NCBI GenBank assembly: GCA_030549335.1
Contig: JAUKPH010000029.1
Coordinates: 806,001 to 870,000 of the forward strand
Length of the DNA: 64,000 nucleotides
Direction of reading: 5' to 3'
Origin: Pontederia crassipes
Taxonomy: Eukaryota > Streptophyta > Magnoliopsida > Commelinales > Pontederiaceae
Part shown: piece after piece, positions 26,296-39,755 of the stretch
Position numbering within the stretch: position 1 is the first letter of the stretch
How the letters are laid out: every line of letters begins with the position of its first letter
Position numbers and translations under genes: made by a program
The notes under the pieces: generated by a model
What the model was told of the DNA's origin: nothing
Databases searched by the model: none
What the model saw: the letters and a program-made list of their open reading frames with translations, nothing else

Positions 26296-29200
26296 TTCTT
26301 GGCTGAAAACACGAGTAAAACGCGCGCGCGCGAAATTTCGCACCCCCGGAAAATTTTCATCCGAGTCCATTTTTTCGTCCCAATCATATCACCATGCATC
26401 AACAGGCACGATAGCGTCAAAAATTTGGCATCTTTTGACAGCGTCAAAAATATCTCATTTTTTGACCTTCTTGGCTGAAAACACGAGTAAAAGGCGCGCG
26501 AGCGAAATTTTGCATCCCTAGAAAATTTTCATCCGAGTCCATTTTTTCGTCCCAATCATCTCTCCATGCATCAACAGGCATGAAAGCGTCGAAAATTTGG
26601 CATCTTTTGACAGCGCCAAAAATTTCGCATTTTTTGACCTTCTTGGCGGAAAACACGAGTAAAAGGCGCGCGCGCGAAATTTCGCACCCCCGGAAAATTT
26701 TCATCCGAGTCCATTTTTTCGTCCCAATCATATCACCATGCATCAACAGGCACGATAGCGTCGAAAATTTGGCATCTTTTGACAGCGTCAAAAATTTCAC
26801 GTTTTTTGACCTTCTTGGCTGAAAACACGAGTAAAAGGCGCGCGCGCGAAATTTCGCACCCCCGGAAAATTTTCATCCGAGTCCATTTTTTCGTCCCAAT
26901 CATATCACCATGCATCAACAGGCACGATAGCGTCGAAAATTTTGCAACTTTTGACAGCGTCAAAAATTTCGCATTTTTTGACCCTCTTGGCTGAAAACAC
27001 GAGTAAAAGGCGCGCGCGCGAAATTTTGCACCCCCGGAAAATTTTCATCCGAGTCCATTTTTTCGTCCCAATCATATCACCATGCATCAACAGGCACGAT
27101 AGCGTCGAAAATTTGGCATCTTTTGACAGCGCCAAAAATTTCGCATTTTTTGACCTTCTTGGCAGAAAACACGAGTAAAACGCGCGCTGCGCGAAATTTC
27201 GCACCCCCGGAAAATTTTCATCCGAGTCCATTTTTTCGTCCCAATCATATCACCATGCATCAACAGGCACGATAGCGTCGAAAATTTTGCAACTTTTGAC
27301 AGCGTCAAAAATTTCGCATTTTTTGACCCTCTTGGCTGAAAACACGAGTAAAAGGCGCGCGCGCGAAATTTCGCACCCCCAGAAAATTTTCATCCGAGTC
27401 CATTTTTTCGTCCCAATCATATCACCATGCATCAACAGGCACGATAGCGTCGAAAATTTGGCATCTTTTGACAGCGCCAAAAATTTCGCATTTTTTGACC
27501 TTCTTGGCAGAAAACACGAGTAAAAGGCGCGCGCGCGAAATTTCGCACCCCGGGAAAATTTTCATCCGAGTCCATTTTTTCGTTCCAATCATATCACCAT
27601 GCATCAACAGGCACGATAGCGTCAAAAATTTGGCATCTTTTGACAGCGTCAAAAATTTCACATTTTTTGACATTCTTGGCTGAAAACACGAGTAAAACGC
27701 GGGCGCGCGAAATTTCGCACCCCCGGAAAATTTTCATCCGAGTCCATTTTTTCGTCCCAATCATATCACCATGCATCAACAGGCACGATAGCGTCAAAAA
27801 TTTGGCATCTTTTGACAGCGTAAAAAATATCTCATTTTTTGACCTTCTTGGCTGAAAACACGAGTAAAAGGCGCGCGAGCGAAATTTTGCATCCCTAGAA
27901 AATTTTCATCCGAGTCCATTTTTTCGTCCCAATCATCTCTCCATGCATCAACAGGCACGAAAGCGTCGAAAATTTGGCATCTTTTGACAGCGCCAAAAAT
28001 TTCACGTTTTTTGACCTTCTTGGCTGAAAACACGAGTAAAAGGCGCGCGCGCGAAATTTCGCACCCCCGGAAAATTTTCATCCGAGTCCATTTTTTCGTC
28101 CCAATCATCTCTCCATGCATCAACAGGCATGAAAGCGTCGAAAATTTGGCATCTTTTGACAGCGCCAAAAATTTCGCATTTTTTGACCTTCTTGGCAGAA
28201 AACACGAGTAAAAGGCGCGCGCGCGAAATTTCGCACCCCCGGATAATTTTCATCCGAGTCCATTTTTTCGTCCCAATCATATCACCATGCATCAACAGGC
28301 ACGATAGCGTCGAAAATTTGGCATCTTTTGACAGCGTCAAAAATTTCACATTTTTTGACCTTCTTGGCTGAAAACACGAGTAAAACGCGCGCGCGCGAAA
28401 TTTCGCACCCCCGGAAAATTTTCATCCTAGTCCATTTTTTCGTCCCAATCATATCACCATGCATCAACAGGCACGATAGCGTCGAAAATTTGGCATCTTT
28501 TGACAGCGTAAAAAATTTCGCGTTTTTTGACCTTCTTGGCTGAAAACACGAGTAAAAGGCGCGCGCGCGAAATTTTGCATCCCTAGAAAATTTTCATCCG
28601 AGTCCATTTTTTCGTCCCAATCATCTCTCCATGCATCAACAGGCACGAAAGCGTCGAAAATTTGGCATCTTTTTACAGCGCAAAAAATTTCGCATTTTTT
28701 GACCTTCTTGGCAGAAAACACGAGTAAAAGGCGCGCGCGCGAAATTTCGCACCCCCGGAAAATTTTCATCCGAGTCCATTTTTTCGTCCCAATCATATCA
28801 CCATGCATCAACAGGCACGATAGCGTCGAAAATTTGGCATCTTTTGACAGCGTCAAAAATTTCACATTTTTTGACCTTCTTGGCTGAAAACACGAGTAAA
28901 ACGCGCTGCGCGCGAAATTTCGCACCCCCGGAAAATTTTCATCCGAGTCCATTTTTTCGTCCCAATCATATCACCATGCATCAACAGGCACGATAGCGTC
29001 GAAAATTTTGCAACTTTTGACAGCGTCAAAAATTTCGCATTTTTTGACCCTCTTGGCTGAAAACACGAGTAAAAGGCGCGCGCGCGAAATTTTGCACCCC
29101 CGGAAAATTTTCATCCGAGTCCATTTTTTCGTCCCAATCATATCACCATGCATCAACAGGCACGATAGCGTCGAAAATTTGGCATCTTTTGACAGCGTAA

Positions 29201-31090
29201 AAAATTTCGCGTTTTTTGACCTTCTTGGCTGAAAACACGAGTAAAAGGCGCGCGCGCGAAATTTTGCATCCCTAGAAAATTTTCATCCGAGTCAATTTTT
29301 TCATCCCAATCATCTCTCAATGCATCAACAGGCACGAAAGCGTCGAAAATTTGGCATCTTTTTACAGCGCCAAAAATTTCGCGTTTTTTGACCTTCTTGG
29401 CTGAAAACACGAGTAAAAGGCGCGCGCGCGACATTTCGCACCCCCAGAAAATTTTCATCCGAGTCCATTTTTTCGTCCCAATCATATCACCATGCATCAA
29501 CAGGCACGATAGCGTCGAAAATTTGGCATCTTTTGACAGCGCCAAAAATTTCGCATTTTTTGACCTTCTTGGCAGAAAACACGAGTAAAAGGCGCGCGCG
29601 CGAAATTTCGCACCCCGGGAAAATTTTCATCCGAGTCCATTTTTTCGTTCCAATCATATCACCATGCATCAACAGGCACGATAGCGTCGAAAATTTGGCA
29701 TCTTTTGACAGCGTCAAAAATTTCACATTTTTTGACATTCTTGGCTGAAAACACGAGTAAAACGCGGGCGCGCGAAATTTCGCACCCCCGGAAAATTTTC
29801 ATCCGAGTCCATTTTTTCGTCCCAATCATATCACCATGCATCAACAGGCACGATAGCGTCAAAAATTTGGCATCTTTTGACAGCGTAAAAAATATCTCAT
29901 TTTTTGACCTTCTTGGCTGAAAACACGAGTAAAAGGCGCGCGAGCGAAATTTTGCATCCCTAGAAAATTTTCATCCGAGTCCATTTTTTCGTCCCAATCA
30001 TCTCTCCATGCATCAACAGGCACGAAAGCGTCGAAAATTTGGCATCTTTTGACAGCGCCAAAAATTTCACGTTTTTTGACCTTCTTGGCTGAAAACACGA
30101 GTAAAAGGCGCGCGCGCGAAATTTCGCACCCCCGGAAAATTTTCATCCGAGTCCATTTTTTCGTCCCAATCATCTCTCCATGCATCAACAGGCATGAAAG
30201 CGTCGAAAATTTGGCATCTTTTGACAGCGCCAAAAATTTCGCATTTTTTGACCTTCTTGGCAGAAAACACGAGTAAAAGGCGCGCGCGCGAAATTTCGCA
30301 CCCCCGAAAAATTTTCATCCGAGTCCATTTTTTCGTCCCAATCATATCACCATGCATCAACAGGCACGATAGCGTCGAAAATTTGGCATCTTTTGACAGC
30401 GTCAAAAATTTCACATTTTTTGACCTTCTTGGCTGAAAACACGAGTAAAACGCGCGCCGCGCGAAATTTCGCACCCCCGGAAAATTTTCATCCGAGTCCA
30501 TTTTTTCGTCCCAATCATATCACCATGCATCAACAGGCACGATAGCGTCGAAAATTTGGCATCTTTTGACAGCGTAAAAAATTTCGCGTTTTTTGACCTT
30601 CTTGGCTGAAAACACGAGTAAAAGGCGCGCGCGCGAAATTTTGCATCCCTAGAAAATTTTCATCCGAGTCAATTTTTTCATCCCAATCATCTCTCCATGC
30701 ATCAACAGGCACGAAAGCGTCGAAAATTTGGCATCTTTTTACAGCGCCAAAAATTTCGCATTTTTTGACCTTCTTGGCTGAAAACACGAGTAAAAGGCGC
30801 GCGCGCGAAATTTCGCACCCCCAGAAAATTTTCATCCGAGTCCATTTTTTCGTCCCAATCATATCACCATGCATCAACAGGCACGATAGCGTCGAAAATT
30901 TGGCATCTTTTGACAGCGCCAAAAATTTCGCATTTTTTGACCTTCTTGGCAGAAAACACGAGTAAAACGCGCTGCGCGCGAAATTTCGCACCCCCGGAAA
31001 ATTTTCATCCGAGTCCATTTTTTCGTCCCAATCATATCACCATGCATCAACAGGCACGATAGCGTCGAAAATTTGGCATCTTTTGACAGC
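26296..31090 (+). repeat. Region III mosaic with a 12-unit repeat (2065 bp)
   Basis: About 28 monomers mix variants of regions II and IV. About 27365-28600 matches 29430-30665 at an offset of 2065 bp (12 units), including the rare CACCCCGGGAAAA change at about 27545 and 29611. TTTTGCAACTTTT occurs at about 26940, 27295 and 29006. The CATCCTAGTCC monomer near 28424 lies 48 units from its like at 20164. No single HOR covers the whole segment. Confidence 0.65.
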
Positions 31091-34000
31091 GTCAAAAATT
31101 TCACATTTTTTGACATTCTTGGCTGAAAACACGAGTAAAACGCGCGCGCGCGAAATTTTGCACCCCCGGAAAATTTTCATCCGAGTCCATTTTTTCGTCC
31201 CAATCATATCACCATGCATCAACAGGCACGATAGCGTCAAAAATTTGGCATCTTTTGACAGCGTAAAAAATATCGCATTTTTTGACCTTCTTGGCTGAAA
31301 ACACGAGTAAAAGGCGCGCGAGCGAAATTTTGCATCCCTAGAAAATTTTCATCCGAGTCCATTTTTTCGTCCCAATCATCTCTCCATGCATCAACAGGCA
31401 CGAAAGCGTCAAAAATTTGGCATCTTTTGACAGCGCCAAAAATTTCGCGTTTTTTGACCTTCTTGGCTGAAAACACGAGTAAAAGGCGCGCGCGCGCGAA
31501 ATTTCGCACCTCCGGAAAATTTTCATCCGAGTCCATTTTTTCGTCCCAATCATCTCACCATGCATCAACATGCACGATAGCGTCGAAAATTTTGCATCTT
31601 TTGACAGCGTCAAAAATTTCGCATTTTTTGACCCTCTTGGCTGAAAACACGAGTAAAAGGCGCGCGCGCGAAATTTCGCACCCCCGGAAAATTTTCATCC
31701 GAGTCCATTTTTTCGTCCCAATCATCTCTCCATGCATCAACAGGCATGAAAGCGTCGAAAATTTGGCATCTTTTGACAGCGCCAAAAATTTCGCATTTTT
31801 TGACCTTCTTGGCAGAAAACACGAGTAAAAGGTGCGCGCGCGAAATTTCGCACCCCCGGAAAATTTTCATCCGAGTCCATTTTTTCGTCCCAATCATATC
31901 ACCATGCATCAACAGGCACGATAGCGTCGAAAATTTGGCATCTTTTGACAGCGTCAAAAATTTCACATTTTTTGACATTCTTGGCTGAAAACACGAGTAA
32001 AACGCGCTGCGCGCGAAATTTCGCACCCCCGGAAAATTTTCATCCGAGTCCATTTTTTCGTCCCAATCATATCACCATGCATCAACAGGCACGATAGCGT
32101 CAAAAATTTGGCATCTTATGACAGCGTCAAAAATATCGCATTTTTTGACCTTCTTGGCTGAAAACACGAGTAAAAGGCGCGCGCGCGAAATTTTGCATCC
32201 CTAGAAAATTTTCATCCGAGTCCATTTTTTCGTCCCAATCATCTCTCCATGCATCAACAGGCACGAAAGCGTCGAAAATTTGGCATCTTTTGACAGCGCC
32301 AAAAATTTCGCGTTTTTTGACCTTCTTGGCTGAAAACACGAGTAAAAGGCGCGCGCAGCGAAATTTCGCACCTCCGGAAAATTTTCATCCGAGTCCATTT
32401 TTTCGTCCCAATCATCTCACCATGCATCAACATGCACGATAGCGTCGAAAATTTTGCATCTTTTGACAGCGTCAAAAATTTCGCATTTTTTGACCCTCTT
32501 GGCTGAAAACACGAGTAAAAGGCGCGCGCGCGAAATTTCGCACCCCCGGAAAATTTTCATCCTAGTCCATTTTTTCGTCCCAATCATATCACCATGCATC
32601 AACAGGCACGATAGCGTCGAAAATTTGGCATCTTTTGACAGCGTAAAAAATTTCGCGTTTTTTGACCTTCTTGGCTGAAAACACGAGTAAAAGGCGCGCG
32701 CGCGAAATTTTGCATCCCTAGAAAATTTTCATCCGAGTCAATTTTTTCATCCCAATCATCTCTCCATGCATCAACAGGCACGAAAGCGTCGAAAATTTGG
32801 CATCTTTTTACAGCGCCAAAAATTTCGCGTTTTTTGACCTTCTTGGCTGAAAACACGAGTAAAACGCGCGAGCGCGAAATTTCGCACCCCCAGAAAATTT
32901 TCATCCGAGTCCATTTTTTCGTCCCAATCATATCACCATGCATCAACAGGCACGATAGCGTCGAAAATTTGGCATCTTTTGACAGCGCCAAAAATTTCGC
33001 ATTTTTTGACCTTCTTGGCAGAAAACACGAGTAAAACGCGCGCGCGCGAAATTTCGCACCCCCGGAAAATTTTCATCCGAGTCCATTTTTTCGTCCCAAT
33101 CATCTCTCCATGCATCAACAGGCACGAAAGCGTCGAAAATTTGGCATCTTTTGACAGCGCCAAAAATTTCGCATTTTTTGACCTTCTTGGCTGAAAACAC
33201 GAGTAAAACGCGCAGCGCGCGAAATTTCGCACCCCCGGAAAATTTTCATCCGAGTCCATTTTTTCGTCCCAATCATATCACCATGCATCAACAGGCACGA
33301 TAGCGTCGAAAATTTGGCATCTTTTGACAGCGTCAAAAATTTCACATTTTTTGACCTTCTTGGCTGAAAACACGAGTAAAACGCGCGCGCGCGAAATTTC
33401 GCACCCCCGGAAAATTTTCATCCTAGTCCATTTTTTCGTCCCAATCATATCACCATGCATCAACAGGCACGATAGCGTCGAAAATTTGGCATCTTTTGAC
33501 AGCGTAAAAAATTTCGCGTTTTTTGACCTTCTTGGCTGAAAACACGAGTAAAAGGCGCGCGCGCGAAATTTTGCATCCCTAGAAAATTTTCATCCGAGTC
33601 CATTTTTTCGTCCCAATCATCTCTCCATGCATCAACAGGCACGAAAGCGTCGAAAATTTGGCATCTTTTTACAGCGCCAAAAATTTCGCGTTTTTTGACC
33701 TTCTTGGCTGAAAACACGAGTAAAAGGCGCGCGCGCGAAATTTCGCACCCCCAGAAAATTTTCATCCGAGTCCATTTTTTCGTCCCAATCATATCACCAT
33801 GCATCAACAGGCACGATAGCGTCGAAAATTTGGCATCTTTTGACAGCGCCAAAAATTTCGCATTTTTTGACCTTCTTGGCAGAAAACACGAGTAAAACGC
33901 GCGCGCGCGAAATTTCGCACCCCCGGAAAATTTTCATCCGAGTCCATTTTTTCGTCCCAATCATATCACCATGCATCAACAGGCACGATAGCGTCGAAAA

Positions 34001-35000
34001 TTTGGCATCTTTTGACAGCGTCAAAAATTTCACATTTTTTTACATTCTTGGCTGAAAACACGAGTAAAACGCGCGCGCGCGAAATTTTGCACCCCCGGAA
34101 AATTTTCATCCGAGTCCATTTTTTCGTCCCAATCATATCACCATGCATCAACAGGCACGATAGCGTCAAAAATTTGGCATCTTTTGACAGCGTCAAAAAT
34201 ATCGCATTTTTTGACCTTCTTGGCTGAAAACACGAGTAAAAGGCGCGCGAGCGAAATTTTGCATCCCTAGAAAATTTTCATCCGAGTCCATTTTTTCGTC
34301 CCAATCATCTCTCCATGCATCAATAGGCACGAAAGCGTCAAAAATTTGGCATCTTTTGACAGCGCCAAAAATTTCACGTTTTTTGACCTTCTTGGCTGAA
34401 AACACGAGTAAAAGGCGCGCGCGCGAAATTTCGCACCCCCGGAAAATTTTCATCCGAGTCCATTTTTTCGTCCCAATCATCTCTCCATGCATCAACAGGT
34501 ATGAAAGCGTCGAAAATTTGGCATCTTTTGACAGCGCCAAAAATTTTGCATTTTTTGACCTTCTTGGCAGAAAACACGAGTAAAAGGCGCGCGCGCGAAA
34601 TTTCGCACCCCCGGAAAATTTTCATCCGAGTCCATTTTTTCGTCCCAATCATATCACCATGCATCAACAGGCACGATAGCGTCGAAAATTTGGCATCTTT
34701 TGACAGCGTCAAAAATTTCACATTTTTTGACCTTCTTGGCTGAAAACACGAGTAAAACGCGCGCGCGCGAAATTTCGCACCCCCGGAAAATTTTCATCCG
34801 AGTCCATTTTTTCGTCCCAATCATATCACCATGCATCAACAGGCACGATAGCGTCAAAAATTTGGCATCTTTTGACAGCGTCAAAAATATCGCATTTTTT
34901 GACCTTCTTGGCTGAAAACACGAGTAAAAGGTGCGCGCGCGAAATTTTGCATCCCTAGAAAATTTTCATCCGAGTCCATTTTTTCGTCCCAATCATCTCT
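31091..35000 (+). repeat. Region IV, first copy of 28-unit repeat (~4.82 kb period)
   Basis: Monomers from about 31.09 to 34.95 kb match 35.9-39.75 kb at offsets falling from 4821 to 4819 bp. The pair shares a +2 CG expansion (about 31485 and 36305), CAGGCATGAAAG (about 31741 and 36562) and GGCATCTTATGAC (about 32110 and 36931). The match lapses between about 33.2 and 33.35 kb and then resumes. CGCACCTCCGG and CAACATGCACG monomers become common from here on. Confidence 0.75.
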
Positions 35001-35909
35001 CCATGCATCAACAGGCACGAAAGCGTCGAAAATTTGGCATCTTTTGACAGCGCCAAAAATTTCGCGTTTTTTGACCTTCTTGGCTAAAAACACGAGTAAA
35101 AGGCGCGCGCGCGAAATTTCGCACCTCCGGAAAATTTTCATCCGAGTCCATTTTTTCGTCCCAATCATCTCACCATGCATCAACATGCACGATAGCGTCG
35201 AAATTTTTGCATCTTTTGACAGCGTCAAAAATTTCTCATTTTTTGACCTTCTTGGCAGAAAACACGAGTAAAAGGCGCGCTGCGCGAAATTTCGCACCCC
35301 CGGAAAATTTTCATCCGAGTCCATTTTTTCGTCCCAATCATATCACCATGCATCAACAGGCACGATAGCGTCGAAAATTTGGCATCTTTTGACAGCGTCA
35401 AAAATTTCACATTTTTTGACCTTCTTGGCTGAAAACACGAGTAAAACGCGCGCGCGCGAAATTTTGCACCCCCGGAAAATTTTCATCAGAGTCCATTTTT
35501 TCGTCCCAATCATATCACCATGCATCAACAGGCACGATAGCGTCGAAAATTTGGCATCTTTTGACAGCGTAAAAAATTTCGCATTTTTTGACCTTCTTGG
35601 CTGAAAACACGAGTAAAAGGCGCGCGCGCGAAATTTTGCATCCCTAGAAAATTTTCATCCGAGTCAATTTTTTCATCCCAATCATCTCTCCATGCATCAA
35701 CAGGCACGAAAGCGTCGAAAATTTGCATCTTTTTACAGCGCCAAAAATTTCGCGTTTTTTGACCTTCTTGGCTGAAAACACGAGTAAAAGGCGCGCGCGC
35801 GAAATTTCGCACCCCCAGAAAATTTTCATCCGAGTCCATTTTTTCGTCCCAATCATATCACCATGCATCAACAGGCACGATAGCGTCGAAAATTTGGCAT
35901 CTTTTAACA

Positions 35910-38900
35910 GCGTCAAAAATTTCACATTTTTTGACATTCTTGGCTGAAAACACGAGTAAAACGCGCGCGCGCGATATTTTGCACCCCCGGAAAATTTTCA
36001 TCCGAGTCCATTTTTTCGTCCCAATCATATCACCATGCATCAACAGGCACGATAGCGTCAAAAATTTGGCATCTTTTGACAGCGTAAAAAATATCGCATT
36101 TTTTGACCTTCTTGGCTGAAAACACGAGTAAAAGGCGCGCGAGCGAAATTTTGCATCCCTAGAAAATTTTCATCCGAGTCCATTTTTTCGTCCCAATCAT
36201 CTCTCCATGCATCAACAGGCACGAAAGCGTCAAAAATTTGGCATCTTTTGACAGCGCCAAAAATTTCGCGTTTTTTGACCTTCTTGGCTGAAAACACGAG
36301 TAAAAGGCGCGCGCGCGCGAAATTTCGCACCTCCGGAAAATTTTCATCCGAGTCCATTTTTTCGTCCCAATCATCTCACCATGCATCAACATGCACGATA
36401 GCGTCGAAAATTTTGCATCTTTTGACAGCGTCAAAAATTTCGCATTTTTTGACCCTCTTGGCTGAAAACACGAGTAAAAGGCGCGCGCGCGAAATTTCGC
36501 ACCCCCGGAAAATTTTCATCCGAGTCCATTTTTTCGTCCCAATCATCTCTCCATGCATCAACAGGCATGAAAGCGTCGAAAATTTGGCATCTTTTGACAG
36601 CGCCAAAAATTTCGCATTTTTTGACCTTCTTGGCAGAAAACACGAGTAAAAGGTGCGCGCGCGAAATTTCGCACCCCCGGAAAATTTTCATCCGAGTCCA
36701 TTTTTTCGTCCCAATCATATCACCATGCATCAACAGGCACGATAGCGTCGAAAATTTGGCATCTTTTGACAGCGTCAAAAATTTCACATTTTTTGACATT
36801 CTTGGCTGAAAACACGAGTAAAACGCGCGCGCGCGAAATTTCGCACCCCCGGAAAATTTTCATCCGAGTCCATTTTTTCGTCCCAATCATATCACCATGC
36901 ATCAACAGGCACGATAGCGTCAAAAATTTGGCATCTTATGACAGCGTCAAAAATATCGCATTTTTTGACCTTCTTGGCTGAAAACACGAGTAAAAGGCGC
37001 GCGCGCGAAATTTTGCATCCCTAGAAAATTTTCATCCGAGTCCATTTTTTCGTCCCAATCATCTCTCCATGCATCAACAGGCACGAAAGCGTCGAAAATT
37101 TGGCATCTTTTGACAGCGCCAAAAATTTCGCGTTTTTTGACCTTCTTGGCTGAAAACACGAGTAAAAGGCGCGCGCGCGAAATTTCGCACCTCCGGAAAA
37201 TTTTCATCCGATTCCATTTTTTCGTCCCAATCATCTCACCATGCATCAACATGCACGATAGCGTCGAAAATTTTGCATCTTTTGACAGCGTCAAAAATTT
37301 CGCATTTTTTGACCCTCTTGGCTGAAAACACGAGTAAAAGGCGCGCGCGCGAAATTTCGCACCCCCGGAAAATTTTCATCCTAGTCCATTTTTTCGTCCC
37401 AATCATATCACCATGCATCAACAGGCACGATAGCGTCGAAAATTTGGCATCTTTTGACAGCGTAAAAAATTTCGCGTTTTTTGACCTTCTTGGCTGAAAA
37501 CACGAGTAAAAGGCGCGCGCGCGAAATTTTGCATCCCTAGAAAATTTTCATCCGAGTCAATTTTTTCATCCCAATCATCTCTCCATGCATCAACAGGCAC
37601 GAAAGCGTCGAAAATTTGGCATCTTTTTACAGCGCCAAAAATTTCGCGTTTTTTGACCTTCTTGGCTGAAAACACGAGTAAAACGCGCGCGCGCGAAATT
37701 TCGCACCCCCAGAAAATTTTCATCCGAGTCCATTTTTTCGTCCCAATCATATCACCATGCATCAACAGGCACGATAGCGTCGAAAATTTGGCATCTTTTG
37801 ACAGCGCCAAAAATTTCGCATTTTTTGACCTTCTTGGCAGAAAACACGAGTAAAACGCGCGCAGCGCGAAATTTCGCACCCCCGGAAAATTTTCATCCGA
37901 GTCCATTTTTTCGTCCCAATCATCTCTCCATGCATCAACAGGCACGAAAGCGTCGAAAATTTGGCATCTTTTGACAGCGCCAAAAATTTCGCGTTTTTTG
38001 ACCTTCTTGGCTGAAAACACGAGTAAAAGGCGCGCGCGCGAAATTTCGCACCTCCGGAAAATTTTCATCCGAGTCCATTTTTTCGTCCCAATCATCTCAC
38101 CATGCATCAACATGCACGATAGCGTCGAAAATTTTGCATCTTTTGACAGCGTCAAAAATTTCGCATTTTTTGACCCTCTTGGCTGAAAACACGAGTAAAA
38201 GGCGCGCGCGCGAAATTTCGCACCCCCGGAAAATTTTCATCCTAGTCCATTTTTTCGTCCCAATCATATCACCATGCATCAACAGGCACGATAGCGTAGA
38301 AAATTTGGCATCTTTTGACAGCGTAAAAAATTTCGCGTTTTTTGACCTTCTTGGCTGAAAACACGAGTAAAAGGCGCGCGCGCGAAATTTTGCATCCCTA
38401 GAAAATTTTCATCCGAGTCAATTTTTTCATCCCAATCATCTCTCCATGCATCAACAGGCACGAAAGCGTCGAAAATTTGGCATCTTTTTACAGCGCCAAA
38501 AATTTCGCGTTTTTTGACCTTCTTGGCTGAAAACACGAGTAAAAGGCGCGCGCGCGAAATTTCGCACCCCCAGAAAATTTTCATCCGAGTCCATTTTTTC
38601 GTCCCAATCATATCACCATGCATCAACAGGCACGATAGCGTCGAAAATTTGGCATCTTTTGACAGCGCCAAAAATTTCGCATTTTTTGACCTTCTTGGCA
38701 GAAAACACGAGTAAAACGCGCGCGCGCGAAATTTCGCACCCCCGGAAAATTTTCATCCGAGTCCATTTTTTCGTCCCAATCATATCACCATGCATCAACA
38801 GGCACGATAGCGTCGAAAATTTGGCATCTTTTGACAGCGTCAAAAATTTCACATTTTTTGACATTCTTGGCTGAAAACACGAGTAAAACGCGCGCGCGCG

Positions 38901-39755
38901 AAATTTTGCACCCCCGGAAAATTTTCATCCGAGTCCATTTTTTCGTCCCAATCATATCACCATGCATCAACAGGCACGATAGCGTCAAAAATTTGGCATC
39001 TTTTGACAGCGTCAAAAATATCGCATTTTTTGACCTTCTTGGCTGAAAACACGAGTAAAAGGCGCGCGAGCGAAATTTTGCATCCCTAGAAAATTTTCAT
39101 CCGAGTCCATTTTTTCGTCCCAATCATCTCTCCATGCATCAATAGGCACGAAAGCGTCAAAAATTTGGCATCTTTTGACAGCGCCAAAAATTTCACGTTT
39201 TTTGACCTTCTTGGCTGAAAACACGAGTAAAAGGCGCGCGCGCGAAATTTCGCACCCCCGGAAAATTTTCATCCGAGTCCATTTTTTCGTCCCAATCATC
39301 TCTCCATGCATCAACAGGCATGAAAGCGTCGAAAATTTGGCATCTTTTGACAGCGCCAAAAATTTCGCATTTTCTGACCTTCTTGGCAGAAAACACGAGT
39401 AAAAGGCGCGCGCGCGAAATTTCGCACCCCCGGAAAATTTTCATCCGAGTCCATTTTTTCGTCCCAATCATATCACCATGCATCAACAGGCACGATAGTG
39501 TCGAAAATTTGGCATCTTTTGACAGCGTCAAAAATTTCACATTTTTTGACCTTCTTGGCTGAAAACACGAGTAAAACGCGCGCGCGCGAAATTTCGCACC
39601 CCCGGAAAATTTTCATCCGAGTCCATTTTTTCGTCCCAATCATATCACCATGCATCAACAGGCACGATAGCGTCAAAAATTTGGCATCTTTTGACAGCGT
39701 CAAAAATATCGCATTTTTTGACCTTCTTGGCTGAAAACACGAGTAAAAGGTGCGC
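35910..39755 (+). repeat. Region IV, second copy of 28-unit repeat
   Basis: Partner of 31091-35000. The 0.9 kb before it (35.0-35.9 kb) holds GGCTAAAAACACG and GAAATTTTTGCATC monomers that resemble 42.6-42.8 kb at 7574 bp. From about 37.0 kb this copy also takes part in the 16-unit tandem duplication described separately. A one-base loss giving GAAAATTTGCATC occurs near 35720, just upstream. Confidence 0.72.
37000..39755 (+). repeat. 16-unit tandem HOR (2755 bp), copy 1
   Basis: From about 37.0 kb every diagnostic variant returns 2755 bp later (16 units). Examples: CCGATTCC (about 37208 and 39961), the CAATTTTTTCATCCC monomer (about 37557 and 40313; 38418 and 41173), CATCCTAGTCC (37378 and 40132; 38239 and 40993) and CATTTTCTGACC (about 39367 and 42122). 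The left edge is set by GGCGCG at 36990 against GGTGCG at 39748. Confidence 0.8.

Noticed and set aside
37418..38155. Long open reading frames on both strands (up to 245 codons here; dozens of 71-162 codons elsewhere)
   Set aside because: The same peptide segments recur every 172 bp in rotating frames on both strands, because the unit is not a multiple of three. Frame lengths change with single-base tract insertions, and start codons are mostly non-ATG. No conserved single frame, codon pattern or ribosome-binding or promoter context was seen. They are by-products of a repeat with few stop codons.
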